Positions 8,097-14,868 of a stretch of 32,125 bases of DNA are shown here, one piece after another. The stretch covers positions 1-32,125 of the forward strand of contig JBBQSN010000014.1 of assembly GCA_038213835.1 (NCBI GenBank), in the 5' to 3' direction. The translations under genes and the position numbers were made by a program. Every line of letters starts with the position of its first letter. The stretch's first letter is position 1. This DNA is from JBBQSN01 sp038213835 (GTDB lineage: Bacteria > Actinomycetota > Actinomycetes > Actinomycetales > CAWJMD01). Below the pieces are notes generated by a model that did not search any database, was not told the origin of the DNA, and saw nothing but the letters and a program-made list of their open reading frames with translations.

Positions 8097-8118
8097 AGTT
8101 GCGGCCTTCGACGCAACT
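8097..8118 (+). promoter_or_regulatory. Leader hairpin next to the helicase ribosome-binding site
   Basis: AGTTGCG (8097-8103) and CGCAACT (8112-8118) form a perfect 7-bp stem with an 8-base loop. The putative ribosome site GGAG at 8119-8122 follows immediately, so folding could stack on or hide it. The position suggests translational control of the RNA helicase, possibly by temperature or by the protein itself; no experiment supports this. Confidence 0.4.
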
Positions 8119-8133
8119 GGAGCTAGTTCTCGC

Positions 8134-9627
8134 ATGCCTGGAACCACCACGTCCTCCTCCTCACGGCAGTCCTCCTACCAGGGCCAGCGCGGCCGCCCGG
8201 TGCAGCAGCGCCGCCGCCCGACCTCCGGCGGACCCCGCCGATCGCGCCCCTCCGTCGACCCTGCGACCTCTGCCCTCGACGCCGCGCTCGACGCCGCGTC
8301 GAAGGCCCCCGAGCCCGCTGAGCGCTCGTTCGCCGAGCTGGGCCTGCCGGCCAAGTTGGTGCAGGCCCTCGCGCTGGCCGGGGTGCACACGCCGTTCGCC
8401 ATCCAGCGCCGCACCCTGCCCGACGCCCTCGCGGGCCACGACGTCCTGGGCCGCGCCCAGACGGGCTCGGGCAAGACGCTCGGCTTCGGCCTCCCGGTCC
8501 TGGCTCGGCTCGAGGGCGCGCGTCGCACCACCAAGGCCCCCCGCGGCCTGGTGCTGGTGCCCACCCGTGAGCTGGCCGTCCAGGTCGCCAAGGCGCTGAC
8601 CCCGCTCGCCGGCAGCATCGGCCTGCGGGTCACCACCGTCTACGGCGGGGCCCCCATCGGTCGCCAGATCGCCGACCTCGAGCGCGGCGTCGACCTCGTC
8701 GTCGCCACGCCGGGCCGCCTCATCGACCTGCTCGAGCGCCGCAGCGTCGTGCTCGACCGGGTCGAGATCGCCGTCCTGGACGAGGCCGACTACATGGCCG
8801 ACCTCGGCTTCATGCCCGCGGTCAAGCAGATCCTCGACCTCACCCCGGACGGCGGCCAGCGGATGCTCTTCTCCGCCACCCTCGACCGCGGGGTGGGCAC
8901 CCTCGTGCACGCGTACCTCAACGAGCCCAAGGTGCACGCCGTCGCCCCGGCCACCTCCTCGATCGTCACGATGGACCACCGGGTCCTCAGTGTCCGGAAC
9001 GAGGACAAGGTGGCCGTGGCCACCGAGGTCGCCGGCCGTCCGGGCCGCACCCTGTTCTTCGTCCGCACCAAGCACGGCGCCGACCGGCTCACCCAGCAGC
9101 TGACCGTCGCGGGCGTCCCCGCGACGACGATCCACGGCAACCTGACCCAGGGGGCGCGGCAGCGCTCGCTGGCCCAGTTCACCTCCGGCTCGCGCCGGGT
9201 GCTGGTCGCCACCGACGTCGCCGCCCGCGGCATCCACGTCGACGACGTCGACCTGGTGGTGCACTTCGACCCGCCGAACGACCACAAGGACTACCTGCAC
9301 CGCTCGGGCCGCACCGCCCGCGCCGGCAGCTCCGGCACGGTCGTGTCGCTGGTGCACCCCGGCCAGCTGCGCGAGATGGCCCGCCTGCACGAGAGTGCCG
9401 GCGTCACCGCGCGCACCTCGGCGGTCGGCCCCGGCCACGACGAGGTCCGCGAGATCGCGACCTCGGGCGAGCCGATCGTCGTCACCGAGGTCGTCGCCGA
9501 CCGCCCCGCGTGGAAGGACCGGCCGCGCCGGAGCCGTCCCGGCGGCCCGGCACCCAGGAGCGGTGGCAGCGGTTCGTACCAGCGCCGCGAGAACCGGGGC
9601 GCGCGCGACAACCGCGGCGGTCGCTGA
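8134..9627 (+). CDS. DEAD-box ATP-dependent RNA helicase
   Basis: A 497-residue helicase from ATG 8134. All core motifs are visible: the Q motif with Phe66 and Gln91, motif I AQTGSGKT (108-115), PTREL, TPGR, motif II DEAD (216-219), SAT, then in the second RecA domain the TDVAARGIHVDDVD and HRSGRTARAG motifs. The first 65 residues are basic, Ser/Gln/Pro-rich and disordered, and the end is an Arg/Gly-rich tail (QRRENRGARDNRGGR), both typical of RNA-binding extensions in actinobacterial RhlE/DeaD-like helicases. It unwinds structured RNA in ribosome assembly or mRNA decay, often at low temperature. It is a single-gene unit with its own leader and a strong terminator 23 bases after the stop. Which paralogue it is (RhlE or CsdA type) cannot be settled by eye. 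Confidence 0.95.
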   Translation: MPGTTTSSSSRQSSYQGQRGRPVQQRRRPTSGGPRRSRPSVDPATSALDAALDAASKAPEPAERSFAELGLPAKLVQALALAGVHTPFAIQRRTLPDALAGHDVLGRAQTGSGKTLGFGLPVLARLEGARRTTKAPRGLVLVPTRELAVQVAKALTPLAGSIGLRVTTVYGGAPIGRQIADLERGVDLVVATPGRLIDLLERRSVVLDRVEIAVLDEADYMADLGFMPAVKQILDLTPDGGQRMLFSATLDRGVGTLVHAYLNEPKVHAVAPATSSIVTMDHRVLSVRNEDKVAVATEVAGRPGRTLFFVRTKHGADRLTQQLTVAGVPATTIHGNLTQGARQRSLAQFTSGSRRVLVATDVAARGIHVDDVDLVVHFDPPNDHKDYLHRSGRTARAGSSGTVVSLVHPGQLREMARLHESAGVTARTSAVGPGHDEVREIATSGEPIVVTEVVADRPAWKDRPRRSRPGGPAPRSGGSGSYQRRENRGARDNRGGR

Positions 9628-9650
9628 CCGCTGCGCCGCGCACCCCGCGC

Positions 9651-9697
9651 GCACGAGAAGGGGCCCCGGACGTCGAGTCCGGGGCCCCTTCTCGTGC
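9651..9697. terminator. Strong rho-independent-type terminator, 21-bp perfect stem
   Basis: A perfect inverted repeat with 21-bp arms (9651-9671 and 9677-9697) and a 5-base loop GTCGA. The stem contains GAAGGGGCCCC and its complement. There is no long U tract, which is normal in high-GC actinobacteria. It lies between the helicase and the convergent small membrane gene, so it can act on both strands. Confidence 0.9.
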
Positions 9698-9722
9698 TGG
9701 TCGCTCACGACCGGCCGGTGGA

Positions 9723-9881
9723 TCAGAACCAGTGCTTGCGTCCCCCGATGGCGCGTCCGGTCGACCCCAGGACGAGGAGGACCAGCCCGATCACGATCAG
9801 GATGCCTCCGATGGTGACGAGGATCGAGAGGCTGTCGACGAGCAAGCCGATGATCAGCAGAATGACGCCAAGGACGATCAT
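9723..9881 (-). CDS. DUF6131 family small membrane protein
   Basis: A 52-residue protein from ATG 9881 with GGAGG eight bases upstream. Nearly all of it is hydrophobic: two transmembrane segments, MIVLGVILLIIGLLV and ILVTIGGILIVIGLVLLVLG, followed by a conserved basic end GRAIGGRKHWF. This matches the short actinobacterial family I know as DUF6131, whose function is not known. It converges with the helicase across the shared terminator and is divergent from the PsiE-like gene, separated by 169 bp. Confidence 0.85.
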   Translation of the reverse strand: MIVLGVILLIIGLLVDSLSILVTIGGILIVIGLVLLVLGSTGRAIGGRKHWF

Positions 9882-10017
9882 GCAGTGGACCTCCAGGTCG
9901 GGGCGGTGTCCGTAGGGCAGGAGGGCCCCGCGCCCGGCACCGCGACCCAGAGTGTGGCGGTCCTGGACGCGAAACGCACCTCGACACGCGGGCGCCTGAC
10001 CGGATCGACGCCAGGAC

Positions 10018-10039
10018 GCCGGGGGGTACCCCGTCCGGC
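10018..10039. promoter_or_regulatory. Inverted repeat in the promoter of the PsiE-like gene
   Basis: GCCGG (10018-10022) and CCGGC (10035-10039) flank the perfect palindrome GGGGTACCCC (10023-10032), with a two-base bulge on one side. The element lies 12-33 bases before the PsiE-like ATG and touches the candidate -10 box, a position where a bound protein would block transcription. It may be an operator, or chance in GC-rich DNA. Confidence 0.3.
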
Positions 10040-10044
10040 ATGAT
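10039..10044 (+). promoter_or_regulatory. Candidate -10 box for a leaderless PsiE-like transcript
   Basis: CATGAT ends six bases before the ATG at 10051, and no ribosome-binding site precedes that ATG. The spacing is what leaderless actinobacterial transcripts show. Confidence 0.4.
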
Positions 10045-10050
10045 GCGCAG

Positions 10051-10572
10051 ATGGCTGATCCGACCACGGGCAAGGACGTCCCGCCGCACGTGCGGTTCGG
10101 CAACCGGCTGATGGAGATCGCCGAGACGGTCGTCTACGTCGGCATCGCGGCGCTGCTCGTGGTCGTGGCCGTCACCCTCCTCGCGGTCACGGCGATGAAC
10201 GTCCCGTCGATGCTCGGCGGCGACTTCAGCAGCACCCAGGACGCCGCTCTCGAGCTGCTCGACTCGCTGCTGCTGGTGTTCATCGTCGTCGAGCTGCTCT
10301 ACGCCGTGCGCGCCACGATCGCCGAGCGCCAGCTGGTGGCCGAGCCGTTCCTGCTCGTCGGCGTGATCGCCTCCATCAAGGAGATCGTGGTGCTGTCGGT
10401 CAAGGCGGCGGAACTCCTGGGCGAGCCCGAGTTCAGCGACGCGGCCTGGGAGATCGGGATCCTCGGCGGTCTGGTGCTCGCGCTGGGCTTCACCGCCTGG
10501 TTGCTGCGGCTCAAGGAGCGCGAGCCGGACGAGACCGACGACGACCACCTGATGAGCGAGGCGACCGCGTGA
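10051..10572 (+). CDS. PsiE-like phosphate-starvation-inducible membrane protein
   Basis: A 173-residue integral membrane protein from ATG 10051. It has about four hydrophobic segments (residues ~30-51, ~70-88, ~104-122 and ~135-152). The sequence between the second and third, with LLVFIVVELLYAVRATIAER and EPFLLVGVIASIKEIVVL, matches the PsiE family, named for phosphate-starvation-inducible E of E. coli. The biochemical role of PsiE is unknown. The C-terminal tail is acidic (EREPDETDDDH). The stop overlaps the start of the next gene (GTGA), so the two are translationally coupled. No Pho box was recognised. Confidence 0.85.
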   Translation: MADPTTGKDVPPHVRFGNRLMEIAETVVYVGIAALLVVVAVTLLAVTAMNVPSMLGGDFSSTQDAALELLDSLLLVFIVVELLYAVRATIAERQLVAEPFLLVGVIASIKEIVVLSVKAAELLGEPEFSDAAWEIGILGGLVLALGFTAWLLRLKEREPDETDDDHLMSEATA

Positions 10573-11471
10573 GGTCGGTGCGCGAGAGCTGGTCCGACCT
10601 GCTCCTTGCCGCCACGGTGATGGCCTGGATCGGCTCGATCCTGTGGTTCGACCGGTCCGGGCCGATGACCGAGCAGGTCGTGCTCGGGGTGCTCACCTGG
10701 GGCCTGCTGCTCGGGCTGCTGCGCCGCGAGGACGCCCAGGTGCGCACCCAGACGGCGATCGTGGTCGTGCTGGCGACCCTGGTGGAGTACACCTTCTCGC
10801 CGCTGCTCGAGGCCTACACCTACCGGCTCGAGACGGTGCCGGCGTTCGTCCCGCCCGGGCACGGACTGGTCTACCTGGCGGCGCTCGCGCTCGGCCGCAC
10901 GGTGCTGTTCGAGGTGGCCAGGCGTCCCCTCGTGATCGGGACGATCGTGGTCGGCGGCGCCTGGGCGCTGCACGGGCTGCTGCTGTCCGAGCGCACCGAT
11001 GCGCTCGGCGCGTTCTGGTTCGTCTGCCTGCTCGGCTTCCTGCGCTGGGGGCGCTCGCAGCTGCTGTACGTCGGCGCCTTCGTCGTCGTCACGTGGCTCG
11101 AGCTGCTCGGCACGGCCTGGGGCAACTGGCAGTGGGCCACCCACGACCCCGTGCTGGGCGTGGTCGGCCAGGGCAACCCGCCCTCGGGCGCTGCCGGGGG
11201 GTACGGCTGGTTCGACCTCTACGCGCTGCTGCTGGCGCCGTTCGTGCTGTCGCGGTTCAGGGCGGCCAGGGCGGCGGTGTGCAGGTGGCCGTTGGTGGCC
11301 AAGGCGTTCCCGCCGAAGGGCCCGTCCTCGCCGGTGAGCGAGGTGAACCGTCCTCCGGCCTCGGTGACGACCGGCACCAGCGCAGCCATGTCGTGCAGCG
11401 CGAGCTCCGGCTCGGCGGCGACGTCGACCGCGCCCTCGGCGAGCAGGACGTACGAGAAGAAGTCCCCGTAG
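10569..11471 (+). CDS. Unknown polytopic membrane protein with an anomalous C-terminal tail
   Basis: Starting at GTG 10569, overlapping the PsiE-like stop, this 300-residue protein has about seven or eight hydrophobic helices up to about residue 228 and conserved-looking aromatic motifs such as GNWQWATHDP and QGNPPSGAAGGYGW. I do not recognise the family with certainty. After RFRAAR (about 229-234) the character changes sharply to Ser/Pro/Ala-rich, non-membrane sequence, all of it antisense to the convergent hisN-type gene. The real protein probably ended near 11265 before a stop codon was lost, or the tail is translated readthrough. Total overlap with the opposite gene is 253 bases. Confidence 0.7.
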   Translation: MRSVRESWSDLLLAATVMAWIGSILWFDRSGPMTEQVVLGVLTWGLLLGLLRREDAQVRTQTAIVVVLATLVEYTFSPLLEAYTYRLETVPAFVPPGHGLVYLAALALGRTVLFEVARRPLVIGTIVVGGAWALHGLLLSERTDALGAFWFVCLLGFLRWGRSQLLYVGAFVVVTWLELLGTAWGNWQWATHDPVLGVVGQGNPPSGAAGGYGWFDLYALLLAPFVLSRFRAARAAVCRWPLVAKAFPPKGPSSPVSEVNRPPASVTTGTSAAMSCSASSGSAATSTAPSASRTYEKKSP

Positions 11472-12070
11472 CCGCGGGTGCGCCAGCAGGCGCGGGTGAG
11501 GTCGAGGAAGTCGTCCAGCATCCCGCGCTCCTCCCAGCCGTGCAGGCTGGAGAAGGACAGCGAGGCGTCGGCGAGCGTCCGCACCGACGACACCTGGAGG
11601 CGGGTGGCGTTCGAGAGCGAACGGCCCGTCCAGGCGCCCGAGCCGGTCGCCGCCCACCACCGCCGGTTCAGCGCGGGAGCGGAGACCACGCCGAGCACCG
11701 GACGACCGTCGTCGACCAGCGCGAGGAGCGTGGCCCACACAGGCACCCCGCGGACGAAGTTCTTCGTCCCGTCGATGGGGTCGACCACCCACTGGCGCGG
11801 GCCGTGGCCTGTGGTCTCCATCTCCTCGCCCAGGACGGCGTCGCGCGGCCGGGTGCGCCTCAGCTGGGAGCGCACCAGCTCCTCGGCGCTGCGGTCCGCG
11901 TCGGTGACGGGGGACAGGTCCGGCTTGCTCTCCACCGCGAGGTCGAGGGCCTTGAACCGCGACATCGTCAGGGCGTCGACCTGGTCGCAGATCACGTGCG
12001 CGAGCCGGAGGTCGTCGTCGTAGGAGGCCACCCGCCGGGAGGTCTCCTCGCTCTGCGCTTCGCTGCTCAT
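11219..12070 (-). CDS. hisN: Inositol monophosphatase-family histidinol-phosphatase
   Basis: A 283-residue protein from ATG 12070, with AGGGA six bases before it. Signatures of the Mg-dependent inositol monophosphatase fold are clear: GEE (81-83), VVDPIDGTKNF (95-105) with Asp97 and Asp100 as metal ligands, and WRTRGYGDFFSYVLLAEGAVDV later on. The RGYGDFF form and the overall length fit the actinobacterial histidinol-phosphate phosphatase (HisN) subgroup, which performs the penultimate step of histidine synthesis. Other family members dephosphorylate inositol phosphate or PAP. The last ten residues (DSTNGASSSA) extend past the usual end into antisense of the convergent membrane protein gene. 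hisN standing apart from other his genes is common in actinobacteria. Confidence 0.87.
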   Translation of the reverse strand: MSSEAQSEETSRRVASYDDDLRLAHVICDQVDALTMSRFKALDLAVESKPDLSPVTDADRSAEELVRSQLRRTRPRDAVLGEEMETTGHGPRQWVVDPIDGTKNFVRGVPVWATLLALVDDGRPVLGVVSAPALNRRWWAATGSGAWTGRSLSNATRLQVSSVRTLADASLSFSSLHGWEERGMLDDFLDLTRACWRTRGYGDFFSYVLLAEGAVDVAAEPELALHDMAALVPVVTEAGGRFTSLTGEDGPFGGNALATNGHLHTAALAALNRDSTNGASSSA

Positions 12071-12308
12071 CGTGTGTCCCTGGTCACGTCCGCACCGTAC
12101 CGGTCGACCTGGCAGCCGCTCGGAAGATGACGACCCGGTGGAACCGGTGCCCCTGCACCCGGCCCTCGAGGACCGCGACGAGGTGCTGCCCGTCCACCTC
12201 GACGGGGGCGGCCGGCTGACCCAGATGCCGCTGGTCGACGATGTGTTCCGGGCGCGCGAGGCCGGCGTCCACTGGCGGATCGGCGGCACGGTCGACCGAG
12301 CGGCCGGG

Positions 12309-12314
12309 GATACT
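12309..12314 (+). promoter_or_regulatory. Candidate -10 box for a leaderless DUF2231 transcript
   Basis: GATACT is followed by six bases and then the ATG at 12321, with no ribosome-binding site in between. It supports 12321 rather than an upstream start for the DUF2231 gene. Confidence 0.35.
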
Positions 12315-12320
12315 GTCGGC

Positions 12321-12770
12321 ATGGACGACATCTTCGGCTCGTTCCTCGGCCTCCCCCTGCACCCGCTCGTCGTGCACGGTGTCGTCGTGCTGCTACCGCT
12401 GACGGCCCTGCTCACCGTGCTCGTGGCGTTCGTCCGGCGGTGGCAGGGTGGCGTCTGGTGGGTCGTCGCGGCCAACGCCGTCGTCACCGTGACGGCGTTC
12501 GTGGCGAAGGAGAGCGGCAGGCGGCTGGAGGCCGCCCTCGATGTCCAGAGCGACGCGATCGACGAGCACACCGAGCTGGGCGAGGTGCTGCCGCTGTTCG
12601 CGGTCGGGGTGCTCACCTCCTCGGTCGTGGTCGCTCTGCTGCGCGGTCGTTCCCGGCTCCGCTGGGTCGCCGTGGCACTCGCGGCGGTGGCCGGCGCCGC
12701 CGCCGTCACCTGGACCGCGCTCACCGGCCACAGCGGCTCCGCCGCCGTCTGGGACGGGATCATGCCCTGA
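12321..12770 (+). CDS. DUF2231 membrane protein
   Basis: From ATG 12321 the protein has 149 residues and about four transmembrane helices. It opens with GLPLHPLVVHGVVVLLPLTAL, the DUF2231 hallmark of a His-containing first helix (HPLVVH). A second pair of histidine and acidic residues follows in AIDEHTELGEVLPLF, and the end is TWTALTGHSGSAAVWDG. Such proteins resemble cytochrome-b-like membrane domains; the histidines could bind haem, but the function is not established. The same frame stays open, with well-biased codons, back to GTG 12138, which would add 61 soluble residues. I prefer the ATG because the domain begins there and a -10-like box precedes it. The 250-bp gap to hisN otherwise holds nothing I can name. 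Confidence 0.8.
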   Translation: MDDIFGSFLGLPLHPLVVHGVVVLLPLTALLTVLVAFVRRWQGGVWWVVAANAVVTVTAFVAKESGRRLEAALDVQSDAIDEHTELGEVLPLFAVGVLTSSVVVALLRGRSRLRWVAVALAAVAGAAAVTWTALTGHSGSAAVWDGIMP

Positions 12771-12780
12771 TCCGGACGCG

Positions 12781-13152
12781 TCAGCCGGCGGGCGGCACCG
12801 GGTCGCCCACGGCGTAGGGCGTGACGGCGACGACCGCGTGCACCGGCACCGGGCCGTAGACGTGCGGGAACGGGCCGCCCGCTCCCGGGACGTCCTCCCA
12901 GCGCACGGGCGAGCCGGCCGCCTCGAGCGCCGCGGTGTCGAGCTCGAGCAGCACCATCGGCTCGGTCACGGCGGCGTAGAACGCGCGGGCGACGCCGTCG
13001 ACCTGCTCGCGGGTGCTGGCGTGCACGAACCCCTGCTGGGCCAGGGGCGTCCCCAGCGTGGACCACTCGTAGCGTCCGGTCGCCACGGCCTCGTCCCATT
13101 CGCGCCGCAGGGCCAGGTGCCAGATCGGCTCTGCCACAGCACGTTCTGCCAC
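12781..13152 (-). CDS. DUF952 family protein
   Basis: A 123-residue protein from GTG 13152. It matches the DUF952 pattern: IWHLALRREWDEAVATG near residues 10-26, then GFVHASTREQV near 41-51, where a His-Ala-Ser triad is conserved, VLLELDTAAL, and FPHVYGPVPVHAVVAV close to the end. The fold is a small alpha/beta barrel-like domain related to the RNA 2'-phosphotransferase/ADP-ribosyltransferase superfamily according to family descriptions; no reaction is established. It lies six bases downstream of the conserved hypothetical gene at 13159-13563, so the two are likely co-transcribed. GTG 13137 is an alternative start. Confidence 0.85.
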   Translation of the reverse strand: MAERAVAEPIWHLALRREWDEAVATGRYEWSTLGTPLAQQGFVHASTREQVDGVARAFYAAVTEPMVLLELDTAALEAAGSPVRWEDVPGAGGPFPHVYGPVPVHAVVAVTPYAVGDPVPPAG

Positions 13153-13158
13153 CGGCGT

Positions 13159-13563
13159 TCAGAGCGCCCGGACCGAGTTGTTGCGCGCGTCGTGGGTGAG
13201 CTCGGCCAGGCCGAGCGACTGGAGCAGCGGCGGCAGGTACATGCCGAACCGGCCGCGGTACCCCGAGCGCAACCCGTACCAACCGCCGACCGGGTTGTCG
13301 ACCGCCCGGCCCCACGCCTCGACCGTCCCGGGGGCGGGGTCCTTCTTCTCGTTGGCCGCACCGAGCGGCACCCAGCCGCCCTGCTCGCGCAGCCACGCGT
13401 GCAGGTCCTCGACGGCCGACAGGTGGTACCGCAAAGTGGTGCTGCCGACCCGGCAGACCAGCACCGGGGGGTCGGCGTCGGGGTCGCGGTGCATCGTGTA
13501 GCGCGACGTCCCCGGCGCGGTGGTCAGCTCCCAGGGGTCCGCGGACGTGCCCGATCCGGTCAT
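13159..13563 (-). CDS. Conserved actinobacterial protein of unknown function
   Basis: A 134-residue soluble protein from ATG 13563. It has a recognisable conserved core: RYTMHRDPDADPPVLVCRVGSTTLRYH in the first third, then DLHAWLREQGGWVPLGAANEKK, VEAWGRAVDNPVGGWYGLR and GRFGMYLPPLLQSLGLAELTHDARNN. I have seen close relatives in Streptomyces and Nocardioides annotated as hypothetical. There are no signal peptide, membrane segments or catalytic motifs that I can name. It is followed directly by the DUF952 gene in the same orientation. Confidence 0.75.
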   Translation of the reverse strand: MTGSGTSADPWELTTAPGTSRYTMHRDPDADPPVLVCRVGSTTLRYHLSAVEDLHAWLREQGGWVPLGAANEKKDPAPGTVEAWGRAVDNPVGGWYGLRSGYRGRFGMYLPPLLQSLGLAELTHDARNNSVRAL

Positions 13564-13581
13564 GAGGTCAGCCTCCCGCTC

Positions 13582-13992
13582 TCACCACTGGACGCCGCCC
13601 GCCATCAGCGCGGTCTCGGCGTCGAACCGTTCCATCGTGGTCAGCGGGGTGCGGTCCGCCGTGGGGGGGACGCCGAGAGCCCGGCAGGTGCGCAGCAGGA
13701 CGTCGTCGTAGGCGCCCTCGCTGGCGCGGACCCGCTCGTACTTGCCGGGCTGGTCGGTGGCGTGGGCCCGCTGCACCATCCGCGAGAGCCGCTGGAGCTC
13801 CAGGGTGCAGATCAGCAGCTCGACGGGCTCCTCGGCGGGGGCGGGACGGGGTCGGACCCCGGCGCCGGCCGCCAGCGCCCGCGCGAGCCGCCGGGTGCGC
13901 GGCCACGGACGGCACCGTAGGGCGCGCGACAGCCGGCCGGCGAGCCCCATCGCGGTCGCCAGCGAGATCACGAACACCATCAGCACCAGCAT
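13582..13992 (-). CDS. Hypothetical membrane-anchored protein
   Basis: From ATG 13992 the protein has 136 residues. An N-terminal hydrophobic segment (MLVLMVFVISLATAMGLAG) is followed by a very basic stretch and a mostly helical cytoplasmic domain ending in AETALMAGGVQW. The ATG is preceded by a GGGAAGCGAG stretch; GTG 14010 would add six residues but has no ribosome site. No family was recognised. It is 18 bases upstream of the next minus-strand gene (13159-13563), suggesting one transcript of three small genes. It is divergent from the alpha/beta hydrolase. Confidence 0.65.
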   Translation of the reverse strand: MLVLMVFVISLATAMGLAGRLSRALRCRPWPRTRRLARALAAGAGVRPRPAPAEEPVELLICTLELQRLSRMVQRAHATDQPGKYERVRASEGAYDDVLLRTCRALGVPPTADRTPLTTMERFDAETALMAGGVQW

Positions 13993-14079
13993 CGTCTCGC
14001 TTCCCGCCACCAGTGTGCGCCGGGACCGGGGCCCGCGCCACGTGTTCTGGCCCGTCGGTCCGATCGGCGCCGGGCTGGC

Positions 14080-14085
14080 TAGGGT
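14080..14085 (+). promoter_or_regulatory. Candidate -10 box for a leaderless hydrolase transcript
   Basis: TAGGGT ends eight bases before GTG 14094, with no ribosome-binding site between. The same box at a near-identical distance precedes the gene at 25867. Confidence 0.5.
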
Positions 14086-14093
14086 CGGTCGCC

Positions 14094-14849
14094 GTGACCA
14101 CCGCCATCCGCTCGGGGACCGTCCTGCCCGCCCGCCGTGAGGAGGTCGAGCTGCACACCGCCGACGGCCTCACCCTCGTCGGCGAGCTCGCGCTGCCGCT
14201 GGACCGTGACCCGGTGGCCACCCTCGTGACGCTGCACCCGCTGCCCACTCACGGTGGCTTCATGGACAGCCACGTGTACCGCAAGGCCTCGTGGCGGCTC
14301 CCCGCGCTCGCGGACGTGGCGGTGCTGCGGTTCAACCTGCGCGGGGTCAGCAGCCCGCGCGGGACCAGCGAGGGGGCGTTCGACTCCGGGGACGCCGAGC
14401 GGTACGACGTCGCTGCCGCGATCGAGCTGGCCGAGTTCCGCGACCTGCCGAACCGCTGGCTGGTGGGCTGGTCGTTCGGCACCGACCTGGCCCTCATGCA
14501 CGGCAACGACCCGTCGGTCGAGGGGGCGATCCTGCTCTCGCCGCCGCTGCGGTTCTCGGCTCCGCAGCACCTGGACGCCTGGGCCGCCTCGGGACACCCG
14601 GTGCTCGCCCTGGTGCCCGAGCTGGACGACTACCTGCGTCCGGACGAGGCCCGCGAGCGGTTCGCCGCCATCCCGCAGGCGAGGGTGGTGGGGGTCGACG
14701 GCGCCAAGCACCTGTGGGTGGGGGAGACCGCGGTGCGGCGGGTGCTGGACGAGGTGGTGGCCCAGGTGGCGCCCGGCGTCGCCGTCCCCCTGCCGACCAC
14801 GTGGGACGGCCCGTCGCAGACCCACGACGACCTCAGGCCAGGGGCGTGA
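14094..14849 (+). CDS. Alpha/beta hydrolase (dienelactone-hydrolase-like)
   Basis: From GTG 14094 the protein has 251 residues. It shows the usual order: VATLVTLHPLPTHGGFMDSHVY (oxyanion region), VLRFNLRGVSSPRGTSEG, and the nucleophile elbow. The elbow reads GWSFGTDLAL, so the central residue is Ser (G-W-S-F-G), with a candidate acid in LVPELDDYLRPDE and a catalytic His in DGAKHLWVGE. This set is typical of small actinobacterial alpha/beta hydrolases described as alpha/beta hydrolase or dienelactone hydrolase family. The substrate is unknown. Cytoplasmic; no signal peptide. The reading frame stays open upstream to 14013, but the promoter box places the start here. Confidence 0.85.
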   Translation: MTTAIRSGTVLPARREEVELHTADGLTLVGELALPLDRDPVATLVTLHPLPTHGGFMDSHVYRKASWRLPALADVAVLRFNLRGVSSPRGTSEGAFDSGDAERYDVAAAIELAEFRDLPNRWLVGWSFGTDLALMHGNDPSVEGAILLSPPLRFSAPQHLDAWAASGHPVLALVPELDDYLRPDEARERFAAIPQARVVGVDGAKHLWVGETAVRRVLDEVVAQVAPGVAVPLPTTWDGPSQTHDDLRPGA

Positions 14850-14868
14850 GGGACGGACGTCCCGGAGC

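Noticed and set aside
8161..10548. A minus-strand open frame of nearly 800 codons opposite the helicase
   Set aside because: It runs antisense to a fully recognisable helicase and across a strong terminator; its composition (Gly, Arg, Asp, Val, no motifs) is that of an antisense frame in high-GC DNA.
12084..12377. A possible 97-residue minus-strand gene between hisN and DUF2231
   Set aside because: It overlaps the DUF2231 start, has no ribosome site and no recognisable motif; the plus-strand frame there has better codon bias.
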